From contig CP136066.1 of the NCBI GenBank assembly GCA_032622095.1, forward strand, positions 106,291,319-106,355,318: a DNA stretch of 64,000 nucleotides. The letters are read 5' to 3'. Positions 46,531 through 58,222 of this stretch are shown in pieces. The stretch's first letter is position 1, and each line of letters begins with the position of its first letter. A model generated the notes under the pieces. The model saw nothing but the letters and a program-made list of their open reading frames with translations. It was not told the origin of the DNA and ran no database searches. This stretch comes from Siphonodentalium dalli (Eukaryota; Mollusca; Scaphopoda; Gadilida; Siphonodentaliidae). The position numbers and the translations under genes are program-made.

Positions 46531-46650
46531 TTAAATTGTTATGAGGTGTCATTGATTTACATTTTGTTAGCAAAAGAGATGCATCCCAAAACCCATTGTA
46601 TCTGGGTTTAGGCGGCTTGAATAGAAAAATACCTTTCATAATGCGAACTA

Positions 46651-46785
46651 CAGTAATGCTCTAAATAATTGACTCTCAGTGAGAGCTTTCCTATGAATGG
46701 CAACAAGCCATATTTCCGACTAAATCTTGAAAAATTACCCATAATTCTGCTGTGGTTAAGGAGTCGATTATTTAGGGCAATACTG
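46651..46785. mobile_element. Family A foldback MITE, copy 10 (135 bp), in DIRS recombinase
   Basis: TA-flanked. The left arm is reduced to its outer ~25 bp plus the central CTCAGTGAGAG, while the right arm is complete. It interrupts the tyrosine-recombinase remnant, whose reading resumes on the far side, so it inserted after the retrotransposon. Confidence 0.9.
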
Positions 46786-47432
46786 TACCAGAGGGGAGTT
46801 AGAAAATTTATCCCCTGTTAACAACAATAATGTCTGATTAATAGCGGAACGGTGGTTATTAATGACACTGTAAGATTTTCCTTGATGTGCTAGTTGACAA
46901 ATAATTGGCTATGGTAGTGTCAATCGTGTGAATGGAATTGCAAGATTGTGCAGCACACCATAAATTCCAATATTTCCGAACCAACCCATATTGTTTATTG
47001 GTAGCTGGTTTCCATGAGTCAATGATGTAATTGACAGAGTGCTTTGATAAGCCTGATGTTTCACATCTCTGCCGGATATCATGCAAGTGAGTAGCCACAT
47101 TTTGGGTTGTAGGGGGTGAATCATGCTTGACATGGCATTTGTAACAGCATTGTGCTGTAAGGTAAAGAGGCGGTCTGCCATGTAAAAATTCAGTAATACG
47201 GGGAACCATGGCTGTGTTGGCCACCATGGTACTACTATCAGTGCTACATCTACCTGGTCATCTTTAATCTTTTGCAGAGACCGCATAATCATTCTGAAAG
47301 GCAGAAAAAGATAAGGTTAATGTACATTATGTTCCATGTGTAATTGAATGCATCAGTGCCAATAGCCTTAGCATTGAAATCCCAAGAATTGGTTGCAAAC
47401 AAATCAACATCCGCTTGCCAAGGTCTTATATG

Positions 47433-47930
47433 CTAACAAATTTTGTCAAAAACATTAATATCTAGTTGCCATTCCAAATTGTCATCAAAATGAAATGACA
47501 AAAAATAAGCTTCATTTTGAGCTCCTGGTATGCGAGACGCTGAAATATGTTTGTTTCTTTCCAGAGCCCAGACATGAATTTTTTTACTCAAACGATGAAG
47601 CACCAATGATGGGCCTCCGGAATTATTTATGTGGGCAACTGCTGTTGCGTTGTCTGATTTAATGTGAACATGTTGAGACTGGGTGTCAGTATATAAATGT
47701 AACAAACCCAATTAAACTGCCTTGTGTTCAAGAAAATTTATATGACGGGAACTGTCAACGTATGACCATTAACGGACATGATTCTATTGGTGGCTCTCCA
47801 ACATTTCAAGGAAGTGTCAGTTGTCAGTGTTGCTGATAATTTGTCGAAGCAAAAAGGTCGACCATTCATTGTAATAATGTTATCTATGTCACTTCTGCGA
47901 TTGCCTCGGAAGAGAGTGACATGTAACAAT
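47433..47930 (-). pseudogene. DIRS RNase H remnant
   Basis: A first fragment carries LTTDTSLKCW, the LTTDAS.(E/T)GW start of the DIRS RNase H domain. After a frameshift a second fragment carries HIKSDNATAVAHINNSGG, then WALERNKHISASRIPGAQNE and DDNLEWQLD. These are the SDN.TAVAYIN, WALE.NI..SA.HIPG..N and EW.L...F motifs of DIRS elements. The usual AD after PG..N.E is changed to AYF. The domain would remove the RNA strand during reverse transcription; here it is broken. Confidence 0.85.
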
Positions 47931-47989
47931 CATAATCATGATTACATTAGCTCTCGATTTTTGTCTTGATCAAGGTTCCAATAATGCAA

Positions 47990-48930
47990 TTGACTGAGAT
48001 TAATTGCTCTTGAGGCAGCATACAGTAGCCAATCAACTCTGCGATTTCCCTAATTTTAGGCTCTCTGTTTCTTGCAAATTTCTGCTATTGGTCAATAATA
48101 TGTTGGATTTTCACACTGGGCAACAAAACCTTGAACGCATTGGAGTCAATAATAAATCTCAAATATGTAATTGATTGTTTGGACTGAAGCATTGAATTTT
48201 CCCAATTAATGCTGAAACCTAATTCCTGCAAGATATGAAGCAAATATCTTGTGTTTCTAAGCAAGTTGATTCCTTGCGATAAGCTATCAAGTCATTGATT
48301 TAATAAAAAGACTTGATTCCACATGATTGTAAATGAGCATATACTGGCTTCAATATTTTCGTAAAAACTTGTGGAGCCTGAGGAGAAACTGAATGGTATA
48401 TTGTAAATGCAAGACGTTTATTTAATCGTGGATAGAAGAACTTAAGATATTTCCAATGTTCTTGATAGATTTCGTAAGCTGAAGTACGATTTTTCGAGAT
48501 CGACAGATGTAAAGAATTCATCCCTACTTATGCCATCGAGCACTATTTGTATTGTTACATGTTTGAAATGCATATATTCTACAAAATTAATGAGATGCTG
48601 CAGGTTGAATACAGGTCTATGGCCACCAGTTCTATTTGGCCGTAAAAATATATTTGAGATAATTTCTGTTGATTCATGTTCAGCATCGATGATAACACCA
48701 CCATGAACATTAGTTCATTGTGTAGAATTTCAGATTCGGATTTATTCAACTGAATACGTTTTGGAATGAAATTCTGATAAGGTGTCACACAAAATTCAAT
48801 TTTATAACCTTTAAATTAATTGTCTCCAGAATCCATTGATCAGAGGTATATCGTGCCAAAGTTCCCAAACAACACGCAGTTGTCCCTGCTACATAAATAG
48901 TGGCATCAGATAATGATTTACACATGTATT
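47990..48930 (-). pseudogene. DIRS reverse transcriptase remnant
   Basis: The fragments run in order: TSDQWILETI, then (shifted frame) KGYKIEF and LNKSESEILHNEL, then EHESTEIISNIFLRPNRTGG, then SVDLEKSYFS, HWKYLKFF, QAPQVFTKILKPVYAHL, LQELGFSINWENS, ITYLRFIIDS and IREIAELIGYCM. These match the spacing of DIRS/Ngaro-class reverse transcriptases: fingers, palm with S.DL.(D/K)..Y, the TKILKPV helix, the ELGF.INWEKS motif and the ITYLGF(I/V)(I/L)DS motif. The catalytic YIDD region falls in a damaged stretch near 48300 and is not readable. At least three frame changes and several stops are present. Confidence 0.85.
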
Positions 48931-49254
48931 GGTACTCACCAGTAACGTTTTGCTGGGAACTGGTTGCCCCGAAGCTAGGTTATTTCAGCTTCCATTGTGG
49001 AATGGACTTTTTTTTAACTGTGTGGAGTCCACTGCCCGGTCTTTCGTTTGTCTAATAAACTGGCCTGGCTGTTGTATGAATGTTCACAGGGAACTTCACC
49101 TCATGTTTTTGTAGCAATACTTTTTCACATATCGTTTGGATAAACCTGAGGACTTGTTGAAATCTGAAATGTCCTTTATTTTTCGACCGACATATCGTCA
49201 AACAATAATGTAGACAAAGAGTTATCTTTGGAGAATAACTCCCTGAATTCCATT

Positions 49255-50275
49255 TCACAAAACTGGGAATAAAGCATTCCTGTGTATCACAGACAGCTGA
49301 ATGTCACTGTTCCTTTTAAAGCCAGTGATTCTGTTGCCAAAGATTTCACTATCTTCATGTCCGGCTGTTTCATTTTTTTTAGCTGTTGCATCATTTTGAG
49401 ACTTGACATCATAGCCCAGAATTGAGTTTCTGTTCATTTTGTATGTCAATATCAAGTCTTGAGACTTAAGTGCTGAACTAGGGACTAGTCTGGGACTGGG
49501 ATTGGATGGCTTTACATCAAAGCATCTATCTTTTCTTGGTTCCGTCATGTTGTACTGGTATCAACTATATATTTTGCCAGTGTGGTATCAGCTGGTGTGC
49601 CAGAAAGACATATCTTGCCCAAACTAACTTCAGGTAACTCAAAGTCCGAAACATAAGAATCCGATCTATGCTCATCAGATGTACTTCCAAAGATAGCCTC
49701 GACATAATCCTACATAGAGCTTAGAGTTGAACCCAGACCTTTTGATGAGAACCACAGCAGGACCATTTGTCCATAGACTTCCTCTTAGGAATGGTATAGC
49801 AAGGACGACGTGTGTCACTATCATTGGCCTGATCAGTATCATTACTTTCAGATGAAAGATATTCAGGAATGGATGACTGAGTACAGTAATGCCCTAAGTA
49901 ATCGACCACTTAACCACAGCAGAATTATGGGTAACTTTTCAGGATTTAGTTGGAAATATGGCTTGTTATGTTGCCATTCATCGGAAAGCTGTCTGGGAGA
50001 GCTTTCCGGTGAATGGCAACAAGCCATATTTCCGACTAAATCCTGAAAAGTTACCCATAATTCTGCTGTGGTTAAGGGGTCGATTACTTAGTAGATTACT
50101 GTAGCTGTCCTTCAAACCTGGAACGGGTCTGATCGGCAAATGGGTAACGATGTCTATCAATATACCCAGGCCTGCGGCCCATTGCAGCTGTGCTATGTAC
50201 ATGTTGCTTCCCTTTACCCTGCTTGGCCTGTGACTTAATTGTCTGGGGTCGTTAACAAATCGCATTTATTCTCTG
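49255..50275 (-). pseudogene. Possible DIRS Gag-like remnant
   Basis: Upstream of the reverse transcriptase on the same strand lie open stretches with serine-, acid- and lysine-rich peptides (for example YLSSESNDTDQANDSD and MTEPRKDRCFDVKPSNPSPR). They occupy the position of DIRS ORF1 (Gag). No zinc knuckle was seen and no family motif is diagnostic; the call rests on position and orientation. The family A MITE at 49884-50101 splits it. The far end near 50275 is approximate. Confidence 0.4.
49884..50101. mobile_element. Family A foldback MITE, copy 11 (218 bp), in DIRS 5' region
   Basis: TA-flanked full-length palindrome. Both arms carry the CTAAGTAATCGACC variant. It lies within the Gag-like remnant of the DIRS element. 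Confidence 0.92.
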
Positions 50276-50617
50276 TTGAAGACCGATGTTTCCCAGAAGT
50301 TGTTGTTTTTGGAAAACCAGAATATAAAAAATCGACATGTGCCTAAATATCTTATGTAATCGTACCCGAACATTCCAAATATACATAAAAGTATTTCACG
50401 CCAAAACGGCACTAACGCAACAAAACAACACATTATTTTGCAAGCCCACTGATGATATATGTGTAGATGATATACGTGTATAATTCTGAATGATCAATAC
50501 TGTACCAGTAATTTGGTCTAACCACAGTTAATTTATATCACACATTTGTATGACAACCAATTAGTATTTGTAGATTAGCTCAGCATAGGACAACTCATCC
50601 AGGATTTCATTCACATA

Positions 50618-50828
50618 CAGTAATGCCCTAAATAATCGACTCCTTAACCACAGCAGAATTATATGTAACTTTCAGGATTAGTCGGAAATATGGCTTGTTG
50701 CCATTCATCGGAAAGCTCTCAATGAGAGCTTTCAGATGAATGGCAACAAGCCATATTTCCGACTAAATCCTGAAAATTTACCCAAAATTATGCTGTGGTT
50801 AAGGAGTCGATTATTGAGGGCATTACTG
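50618..50828. mobile_element. Family A foldback MITE, copy 12 (211 bp)
   Basis: TA-flanked full-length copy with CTAAATAATCGACTCC in the left arm. It lies about 520 bp from copy 11, outside the recognisable DIRS sequence. Confidence 0.92.
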
Positions 50829-50829
50829 T

Positions 50830-51540
50830 ATATCAGTTCAATCATTAGTGAAATTAATTGATGTGCTGCTCTAGAATTAACTCAGATGTACGTTGATGAG
50901 ATGCCATGTCAACATGCTCTGAGTGCTCTCAACGTCAGGGTTGTGGACTGGCCTGAAAGTCCCTATCATTAACATACACACATTGTCAAAATGGGGATTG
51001 ATGTAGTGCCAAATTTACGGAGTCAGTGGTCATTTCATCTGTTCAATTCTGTGTGAAAAGTATCGAGCAGATAACACTAGTGTATAATAATTAGTTTGTT
51101 GTTTTGGAATTGATTTGAGGAAACGGTCCCTATTGGCATTAACATTTAGCATATTTTGAATCCATTAAGGACAGATTCTCTCAGAAAAAACAGTGGTCCA
51201 CAGATAAGTAGCATGTATGCTTACTCAGATATAAAACCTAACTCACTAATATACATCTTATAGCCGCATCGTAATCATTTCATTTCGCGTGCTTGGTTCC
51301 ATTCTTTTCAGCGCTGTTCCGCCTATCTCCATTTTCTGTTCTCACTTTTAATAGCTGTCCTAAATTGCCGCCCACTCATTTCTATCTTCGCCCAATATCA
51401 TATCCGCTCTCTCTATCTTTTATCTGTTGTGTAGCGCCAATCTGAGACCAAAAATTTTATGTCGAGGCTATTAAGACATTTTATGATAGAAATGAACCCA
51501 CTAACACCCTCACATAAGGTTCATAGTGCATTTAGCCAAC
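50830..51540. other. No recognisable feature
   Basis: AT-rich unique-looking sequence without a supported exon. Confidence 0.5.
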
Positions 51541-51800
51541 ATAAATTGTTCAGAGGCGGCAACGTGGTTCGAAACCCAGTTTCGTCACCCATACAAATGG
51601 GAGTTAACCTGATTTGTGTATCTGGGATAGTTTGTCAGTTGCTTTCCGGGGGAGTCTGTGGTTTCTACGTGCAGTGGAGTGATATCCCTGTGAAATTAAC
51701 CCTCTACATGGTCATTCTCCACCCATAAAACTGACAACATTGTGATATGGCCTAACGACTGAAATGACAATAAAACCTGATAAAACAAACACAAAACAGT
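51540..51800 (+). repeat. Possible tRNA-derived SINE remnant
   Basis: GGTTCGAAACCCAG (about 51567-51580) is a good polymerase III B box. The sequence then continues ~170 bp to TGATATGGCCTAACGACTG and an A-rich tail with AATAAAACC, the general layout of molluscan SINEs. The A box is not clear. Confidence 0.42.
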
Positions 51801-51881
51801 ACATCAATTTTGAAAAATGTAGGTACAGTTAATTGTGCATTGGATTTTGAATACAGGTGCCCTATTTTTCAGTGGTGTGGC

Positions 51882-52304
51882 CAAGCCTGAGTTTATGGTG
51901 CCTGTCATTTGCAGAATGAGGTCCCCAGATGGTGAATTTAGTGGGACGCTATCCCGCATAGCGAGCTAGCATCACTAAATTCACCCTCAATGGTCTTCAT
52001 TCTGCTTAGGCCTCATCTTCTCTGTGAATATTCTTATTATCAAATTTCTATAGAAACTTCTTCACAATGATTCTATTTCTTTTTTCGTTTAGTTTCTCTA
52101 TATCCCCAAATTGACAGACGACACATTGCATAATCGAGGTTGCCAATGGGTGTGCATCACATAGCAGATGAGGAGGCCAGAATTACATGTAGGTCCCTAG
52201 AGGGTGAATTTAGTGATGCTAGCCCACTATGCTTGATAGCATCAATAAATTCACCCTCTGGGGACCTCATTCTGCAAATGACCGGCACACTAAACTCAGG
52301 TATT
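51882..52304. mobile_element. Family B foldback element, complete copy
   Basis: It starts CAAGCCTGAGTTTATGGTG and ends CACACTAAACTCAGGTATT. Flanking octamers GGTGTGGC and GGTTTGCC could be a target duplication with two changes. Both terminal repeats retain their internal palindromes (51911-52007 and 52174-52278). Confidence 0.85.
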
Positions 52305-52705
52305 GGTTTGCCTATGGTAATAACCTCCTGTATGATATCCAGGATACAAAGAACAGTTGTTGGTATCCTACTTTTCAAACCAAGGTACACTACATGTATG
52401 TCAAATAATCACTATTGTGCACCTCAAAATGGAAGGACTCAGTAAGACTGGTAACTATAAGTACGGATTTATGATCCATTCGCAGGCAGGGTTCACGTTG
52501 GCCGTAAAAATCTTTTGGCCATTTCTGAGAAACTGGTCAAATTGAAAAACCAAAATATGGGATCACCGAGAAGATCAAATCTAAAACAATAATATAAAGA
52601 ATCACACACAAAATATTTGATAAATTTTGAGTTGGACAAAAGTGATAATGGAAATGCACACGGATGGGAACTGTAAAAATCTGAATATGTCTAGTGGGCA
52701 ACATA

Positions 52706-52882
52706 CAGTAATGCTCTAAATAATCGACTCCTTAACCACAGCAGAATTATGGGTAACTTTTCAGGATTTAGTCGGAAATATGGCTTTCCGATGAATGGCA
52801 ACTAGCCATATTTCCGACTTAATCCTGAAAAGTTACCCATAATTCTGCGGTGTTAAGGAGTTGATTAATTAGAGCATTACTG
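52706..52882. mobile_element. Family A foldback MITE, copy 13 (177 bp)
   Basis: TA-flanked. The palindrome centre is deleted, with the arms meeting at ATATGGCTTTCCGATG. The left arm carries GCTCTAAATAATC and the right arm the GCTCTAATTAATC variant. Confidence 0.9.
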
Positions 52883-53043
52883 TACATCAACATAAATGAG
52901 AACTGAATTGCCTACATTATCGTATTTTGAAACAACAAAGCAGTTACTGTCACTCAATTAAAAAAGTACATCATTGAAGCATCTAATCATTATTGTTTTG
53001 GTAAGTAAGCATTTGAAACTTTTGATAAATTTTTATTCATATA

Positions 53044-53217
53044 CAGTAATGCTCTAATTAATCAACCTCTTAACCACAGCAGAATTATGGGTAACTTTTC
53101 AGGATTTAGTCGGAGAGCTTTCCGATGAATGGCAACAAGCCATATTTCCGACTAAATCCTGAAAAGTTACCCATAATTCTGCAGTGGTTAAGAGGTCGAT
53201 TAATTAGAGCATTACTG
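53044..53217. mobile_element. Family A foldback MITE, copy 14 (174 bp)
   Basis: TA-flanked, with part of the inner left arm deleted (the arm joins the centre at AGTCGGAGAGC). Both arms share the rare GCTCTAATTAATC...CCTCTTAACC variant. Confidence 0.9.
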
Positions 53218-54640
53218 TACATGCGAGCAACTGCTGATTACCGGTTAACAAATTAAGTGTTTCATGGAGATCTGACTATAATTTTAGAGGTGATTGCTGA
53301 CTATAGACTTGAAACATTTTGGCCAAATGAAATTTTCTTTGGCCATTTTCAAAACAAAAAAAAGAAGCTCACCGACAGTGTGAATCCTGCGCACAGGGAC
53401 ATATTAAACTACCCATGCCCCATAACCTAACTACCCATGCCCCATTATATTCATATAGCACTAATTGTTTAGTATACCTGTGCTACATATAGTAGAACCC
53501 AAACTCGAATATCAGTACTCGGTTCCTTACAGAAACCTCACACATCTTAATCACAGCCTAGACCTGCACACAATGAAGTCGACCCCCCAAATATAGTCAT
53601 AGGGAATGACCATAATGGCAGAGCCAATGCCGATGTGTATTACCAAATACCTCATGTAATATTCATCCCAAATAGTATATAAGGAACAACTACACCCCGA
53701 CACGTCATGCTTTACTTTACTTATTTCATCTTGAGGTTCTTATACCTATCCGAGCATCATCTATCATTCGGGTCCTTCATTCCGCGACTTAATTTGTATA
53801 CATTGATTGTGTATTATCTTCTACTTCCTACATTAAAGATTGGTATCCATATCTTTGTGTCATCATTACATCACAGCACAGGGAAGATATACTTTAATAT
53901 AGAGTTAATATTTGCTATGGGAGAAGAGCGTCTTTGAATTCAGATTTGTTCTTAAGGGGCTGACTTGTTCAAAAGGGGCAAAATTATGGGCTTATTTTTT
54001 TCCTTCAAATGATTTAATTTTAATTCTTCTTTCGTAGAAGCAAATTCCAGCTATTGGAATTAAATTTGATTGTTAAGGTTTCTATAGCAACACAGGTTCT
54101 ATATGTTATGAGATGGAGTTTGTAATCTCGTATTTAGGGGCCGCTAGCCCTTTATTCTAATTTCATTTGAAACCTTATATTCAGCTGAACAGTAATGAAT
54201 TCACTGACATTTCTAAAATCAACTTCTTTTTGTGTGGAGGGTCCTGGATAATTGGCTCAAATGAGCGCGGCAAGTCAAGTAGAGGCAGCTAGAGCTATTG
54301 GACTTTAACACATTCCCTCCAAGAATGTTATTATAACTTTTCTTTTACAGAAACTACATGTATTTGAGTTGTTGAATTAAAGTTGGTTATACAGATTGCT
54401 GTAAGAACAGGGACCATGAGCCCCATAATTTATGAGAAGGAATTTGTAATATAATATTTAAGAGCAATCAATCCTTCATTTCTGTGAATACATGATAAAT
54501 AGGCTTATTGATATTAGTAAAATATTTTGAGGTCAGTAACGTGACTAGAGGGTCTCTGTTGGGAGGGAGCGGATGCATCCTGCACCACCCCTTAATTCAA
54601 ACCAACCTCCCAAGTTTGCGAAAATCACTAACCCCAAGCC
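53218..54640. other. No recognisable gene
   Basis: A segment at 53281-53380 resembles 40138-40230 (GTGATT.CTGACT..AG.CTTGAAAC.TTT). A 76-codon frame at 53707 is hydrophobic and unsupported. Confidence 0.5.
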
Positions 54641-54840
54641 CCCCCCCCCCCCATCCTTGTGTTGAAATTTCTAACTGGTACCTCAAGCTTTCCAACTGTT
54701 GGAAATTTCCAACCTGATACCCCCCCCCCCCCCAATGTTGGAAAATTTCCAACTGATGGCCATTTCAGACTATTGTTATGACCAGAAGTAGGAAAAGATG
54801 TGACTCCATCTAAAAACAAAAAATTTCCCACTAAATATTT
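54640..54840. repeat. Dispersed repeat with poly-C tracts, copy 2
   Basis: Two C runs, near 54641 and 54721, flank CTGTTGGAAATTTCCAACC; the sequence continues as in the 24744-24905 copy. Confidence 0.75.
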
Positions 54841-55364
54841 GTTGGAAAACTATGATCACAATGTTAACCTATTTTAATGGTAAATAAAAAAATTTTGAGG
54901 CGGATGGGGATGACCTGAGAGGTCATTTAAGGTGTTGATTCAAATCTGGATGTCCTACGGTTGTTGTCTTATTAAAGACATTCAATTATACTCATCGGCT
55001 TGTATTCTGCATACTCTTAATCGAAACAAGAGTTAAAAAATGACAATTTTTGGTATAATTAGGTCTATTTTATATGTCATTTTTGATTTGCAACATTCTT
55101 TCTGTGGAACAAAGCAAAAAACTGTGTTAAATTTAATTTTGTATGTTGTCATTGTAACTCGAGGTACTCAAATACATCTCTTAATTCATGCTATTAGTTC
55201 CTGTAAGAGTTTAAGGACTATACATACTAAATTTTCGCGATATACTGGATAAACGTCAATGTATAGAAACCTTGAAATAACCATAAATGGTTTGTGCCTT
55301 TTAGCTAAATAATATCAATTTAGATTTTTGTTCTCAAGGAAACTGAAACTTAAAATTATTTATA

Positions 55365-55466
55365 CAGTAAAACCTCTCCAAACCGAACACCCTTCGGACC
55401 GGCCCTTCAGTTCGGTTTAGAGAGGGATTCGGTTTATAAAGGGTCCGGTTTGGAGAGGTCTTACTC
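55365..55466. mobile_element. pogo/Tigger-like short MITE (102 bp)
   Basis: The element begins CAGTAAAACCTCTCCAAACC and ends GGTTTGGAGAGGTCTTACTC between TA dinucleotides. CAGTxAAACCTC termini with TA targets are typical of pogo/Tigger-derived elements. The interior is a GC-richer imperfect palindrome (CTTCGGACC, CAGTTCGG). Confidence 0.72.
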
Positions 55467-55689
55467 TACCCAAATTAGCAGTTTCAAATTTCATTTTCCT
55501 ATAATCTCTGAGGTAAACATGTGTTTAGGTGAAAATGTTTGATAAATTTGATAAAATGTTGATAAAATTTGTTTTTGGATAGAGGAATTTTTGTGAATAC
55601 TACCAGTAAATCTTCAATTATTTTGTGCTAAGTATGGTAAAATGAAATATTTTACTGTTCATTTCTTTAAATGTACTCAATGCGATCTG

Positions 55690-55985
55690 ACACTCATAAA
55701 TTACTATTTCTTTGGCTTTGGCGGTAAAAATATTTTATTCGAGTCGAGGAACCCACCCATGAAAGCTCCTCAAGAGTGATCAGATATAGACTTTTGAAGT
55801 TTGTTATTTCTCGAGATGTGTAATAATATGTGGCCCAGAAACACGTGGTCAAATGGAGGGTCTCAGACAAAATTGCGGATGAAGATGGATAACTCTAAAA
55901 TCAAGTGGTAATATGGTCAAATTTCATGATACTTTAGTGATAATATGGCCATATTTTGTTGAACAAAATGTTGATAAATAACAAG
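55690..55985. repeat. Dispersed repeat, copy 2
   Basis: Second copy of the 19668-19915 repeat; differences include an inserted ~35-bp segment before GGCCATATTTTG. Confidence 0.75.
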
Positions 55986-56049
55986 TGTTGGGAAATTAAA
56001 GATCTGCAAATATTCAGGGTAATTAACATATTTTTTTGAGTTGGGTTTT

Positions 56050-56130
56050 TATGTTTACCCATACCATAGTATGGTAAACATAGTGTCGTTGCCCGGATTG
56101 ACCACTCGTCGTTAGTCCGTCCGTCCGTCC

Positions 56131-56184
<54 letters not shown>

Positions 56185-56640
56185 AGACACTTTACGCATG
56201 GTGCGATAACTGAAATATTTTCTATCTGATCGGAACCAAATTTTGTATATGAATTTCTCAGCACCAAATACAGATCGAGTTCGAATATGGGTTTGATCCG
56301 AGTTTTTTTTACGGAGTTATGGCCCTTTTTCGACTTAGAATTTATGCATGCTGCCATAACTCAAAAAGAAATTATCTGACCATAACCAAATTTGGTATGT
56401 GAGTTGCTCAACCCAAAATACATATCGAGTTCGAATATGGGTTTGATTCGATATTTTTTAATGGAGTTATGGCCCTTTGACATAGAATTCATGAATGCTT
56501 CGATAAATCAACAATTTTTCAACTGATAGGAACCAAATTTTGTATGTGAGTTTCTCAACTCAAAATACAAATTGAGTTCGAATATGGGTTTGATCCGGTA
56601 CTTTTTACTGGAGTTATGGCCCTTTGATTATTTTATTCAT
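56050..56640 (+). repeat. Family J, copy 3, with expanded CTGT microsatellite
   Basis: The head is as in copy 1. The microsatellite (56116-56183) has CCGT units followed by about 14 CTGT units. Three monomers follow. Confidence 0.85.
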
Positions 56641-56710
56641 CGCTAAAATATATCAAAGATACACAGGTGGCACTGTCTAGATAGTATCTAATAAATCAGG
56701 TTCAGGATGC

Positions 56711-56836
56711 TATGAAGTTGTCTCTCTCTTGTGTCTTCTCACACAGAGATATTATCCAGTTACAATACCATGAAGTTGTCTCTCTCTTGTGTCTTCTCAC
56801 ACAGAGTTAGTATCCAGTTACAATACCATGAAGTTG
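56711..56836. repeat. ~59-bp tandem duplication
   Basis: ATGAAGTTGTCTCTCTCTTG to CCAGTTACAATACC occurs twice almost perfectly, with the start of a third unit. Confidence 0.88.
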
Positions 56837-57281
56837 GTTATCTTGTATTGAGTTAATTAACTGCTAGGAGATGTGTTGGCTGTATCAGATATACTTTATA
56901 CTCTATAAGTATCTCTGGCCATATCATAGGTGGAATGTTTATACTATTATCTTTTATATGCATGGTTATTTAAATTTCATCTTAAAGGCATAATCTGGTT
57001 TCATTGTTTAATAGCATTACCATTGGAATTTTGTTGGTTTCATGGGAAGACAACTTTGGTTTTCAAAGTTTTAAAAACTTGAGAGCTCTGTATCAGTCTA
57101 TGGGAACAAAATAATTGTTCATAACACTTTTAGTACTGTAGGTCTAGTTTGTTTTATCTATATATTATTGGAAAGCTTTTTCGACATTGATTTCAATTGA
57201 TTACATATGTGAATTGAAAAATTAAAGGGGCACACCAGGTTTGATGTATTTTTCCTGTACTCTGCATGAGATAAAACTTTT

Positions 57282-57670
57282 TATGTGTACCTATACCATA
57301 GTATGGTACACATAGCGTCAATGTCCGGATTGACCACTCGTCTAGCCGTCCATCTATATCTGTCTGTCTGTCAGACACTTTAGGTATAATGCGATAACTC
57401 TAACATTTTCTATTTGATCGGAACCAAATTTTGTATATAGGGGTTTCTCATCCCAAAATACAGTTCGAGTTTGAATATGGGTTTGATCCGATTTATTTTA
57501 AAGGAGTTATGACCCTTCTTTTTTTTTAAATTTTAAATTTGGATTTTTCATATTTTTTTAGATTGAATTTCCTCGCTCAATTTAACATAAACAAATATTA
57601 AAACACTTTTATAATAATAAAAAAATTATTTAATTCAAAAATAAAAAATTGTCATTGACACTAATTTGTT
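57282..57670 (+). repeat. Family J, copy 4
   Basis: The head TGTGTACCTATACCATAG with TATGGTACACA, a short CTGT tract, one monomer, an AT-rich tract and the end TGTCATTGACACT (57652). Confidence 0.83.
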
Positions 57671-58050
57671 TTAGTTGTATTCCATTAATAAGGTGTGATG
57701 TCCTGTATTGAAAATGTGAAGATTTTATTGCAATAGTTGCATGTAATATAATGATATCAATAAATTGACATGTGAACATCCAATATCCAGAGTATGAGAA
57801 TACCTTTAATAGATGTCATTCCAAGCAAAATCTGTTATTAATTGAGTGATGACATATGTTACATAGCTCTAGGGGGGTGGTTGTATGAAGGTAAAGATGA
57901 ACAACCTGCTGGCTGGATAATTGTTTATCCTATCTGTCAAATTTATTAATGGCTAAACAATTGGATCTCACAGTGAGAGGTCCTTGTGTGAATAGGGACA
58001 GAGTTATGAGATTTAAAACGACTCCTCCCCCACCCCAATTACTTTAACCC

Positions 58051-58207
58051 CTTCTTAAGACAAATTATTTGACCTTTTGATTTTAAGTTAGGTACTGATA
58101 TATGTATTACTGTGATCATATCTTTGACCAATTATCAGTTATAGCTAATCGCTATCGCCAAGGTATGGGTTAAACATCTGCCGATCGTGATCGGCCTCTC
58201 GTTAAAA
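58051..58207. repeat. Dispersed repeat ending in a GCCGATCGTGATCGGC palindrome, copy 2
   Basis: Second copy of the 32637-32822 repeat; the last 55 bp are nearly identical and the start is more diverged. Confidence 0.75.
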
Positions 58208-58222
58208 TTGGGTGGCATGTAT

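Larger units (their letters stand above)
45815..47300 (-). pseudogene. DIRS linker and tyrosine recombinase remnant, split by two MITEs
   Basis: The linker reads QADVDLFAT, then SLQKIKDDQVD and VPWWPTQPWFPVL, the typical DIRS block after RNase H. The recombinase N-domain follows: SWKPATNKQYGLVRKYW, then (shifted) HQGKSYSVINNHRSAINQ at about 46885-46830. A family A MITE interrupts at 46651-46785. The frame resumes with LMKGIFLFKPPKPRY and FWDASLLL until the TTAA element at 46196-46530. Beyond it come FWALTTARSQTLAHI (arginine-bearing box I region), DKDLCVVMTLKDYL and VPSETVSRWI. The C-terminal HxxR and nucleophilic tyrosine were not found, so the 3' end is lost or decayed. Confidence 0.82.
45815..50275 (-). 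mobile_element. Decayed DIRS-type (tyrosine-recombinase) retrotransposon, interrupted by three MITEs
   Basis: Reading the minus strand from right to left gives the order of a DIRS1-like element: a possible Gag remnant (about 50270-49255), reverse transcriptase (about 48930-47990), RNase H (about 47930-47430), a conserved post-RNase H linker (about 47430-47150) and tyrosine recombinase (about 47130-45815). Each domain shows family-typical motifs but is broken by stops and frameshifts. Three foldback elements sit inside it, at 49884-50101, 46651-46785 and 46196-46530, and the recombinase reading resumes beyond the last two. No terminal repeats were identified, so the outer limits are estimates. 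The element is inactive. Confidence 0.85.

Noticed and set aside
56112-56357. 81-codon frame ending in repeated TDRQ
   Set aside because: The C-terminal part is the CTGT microsatellite in translation.
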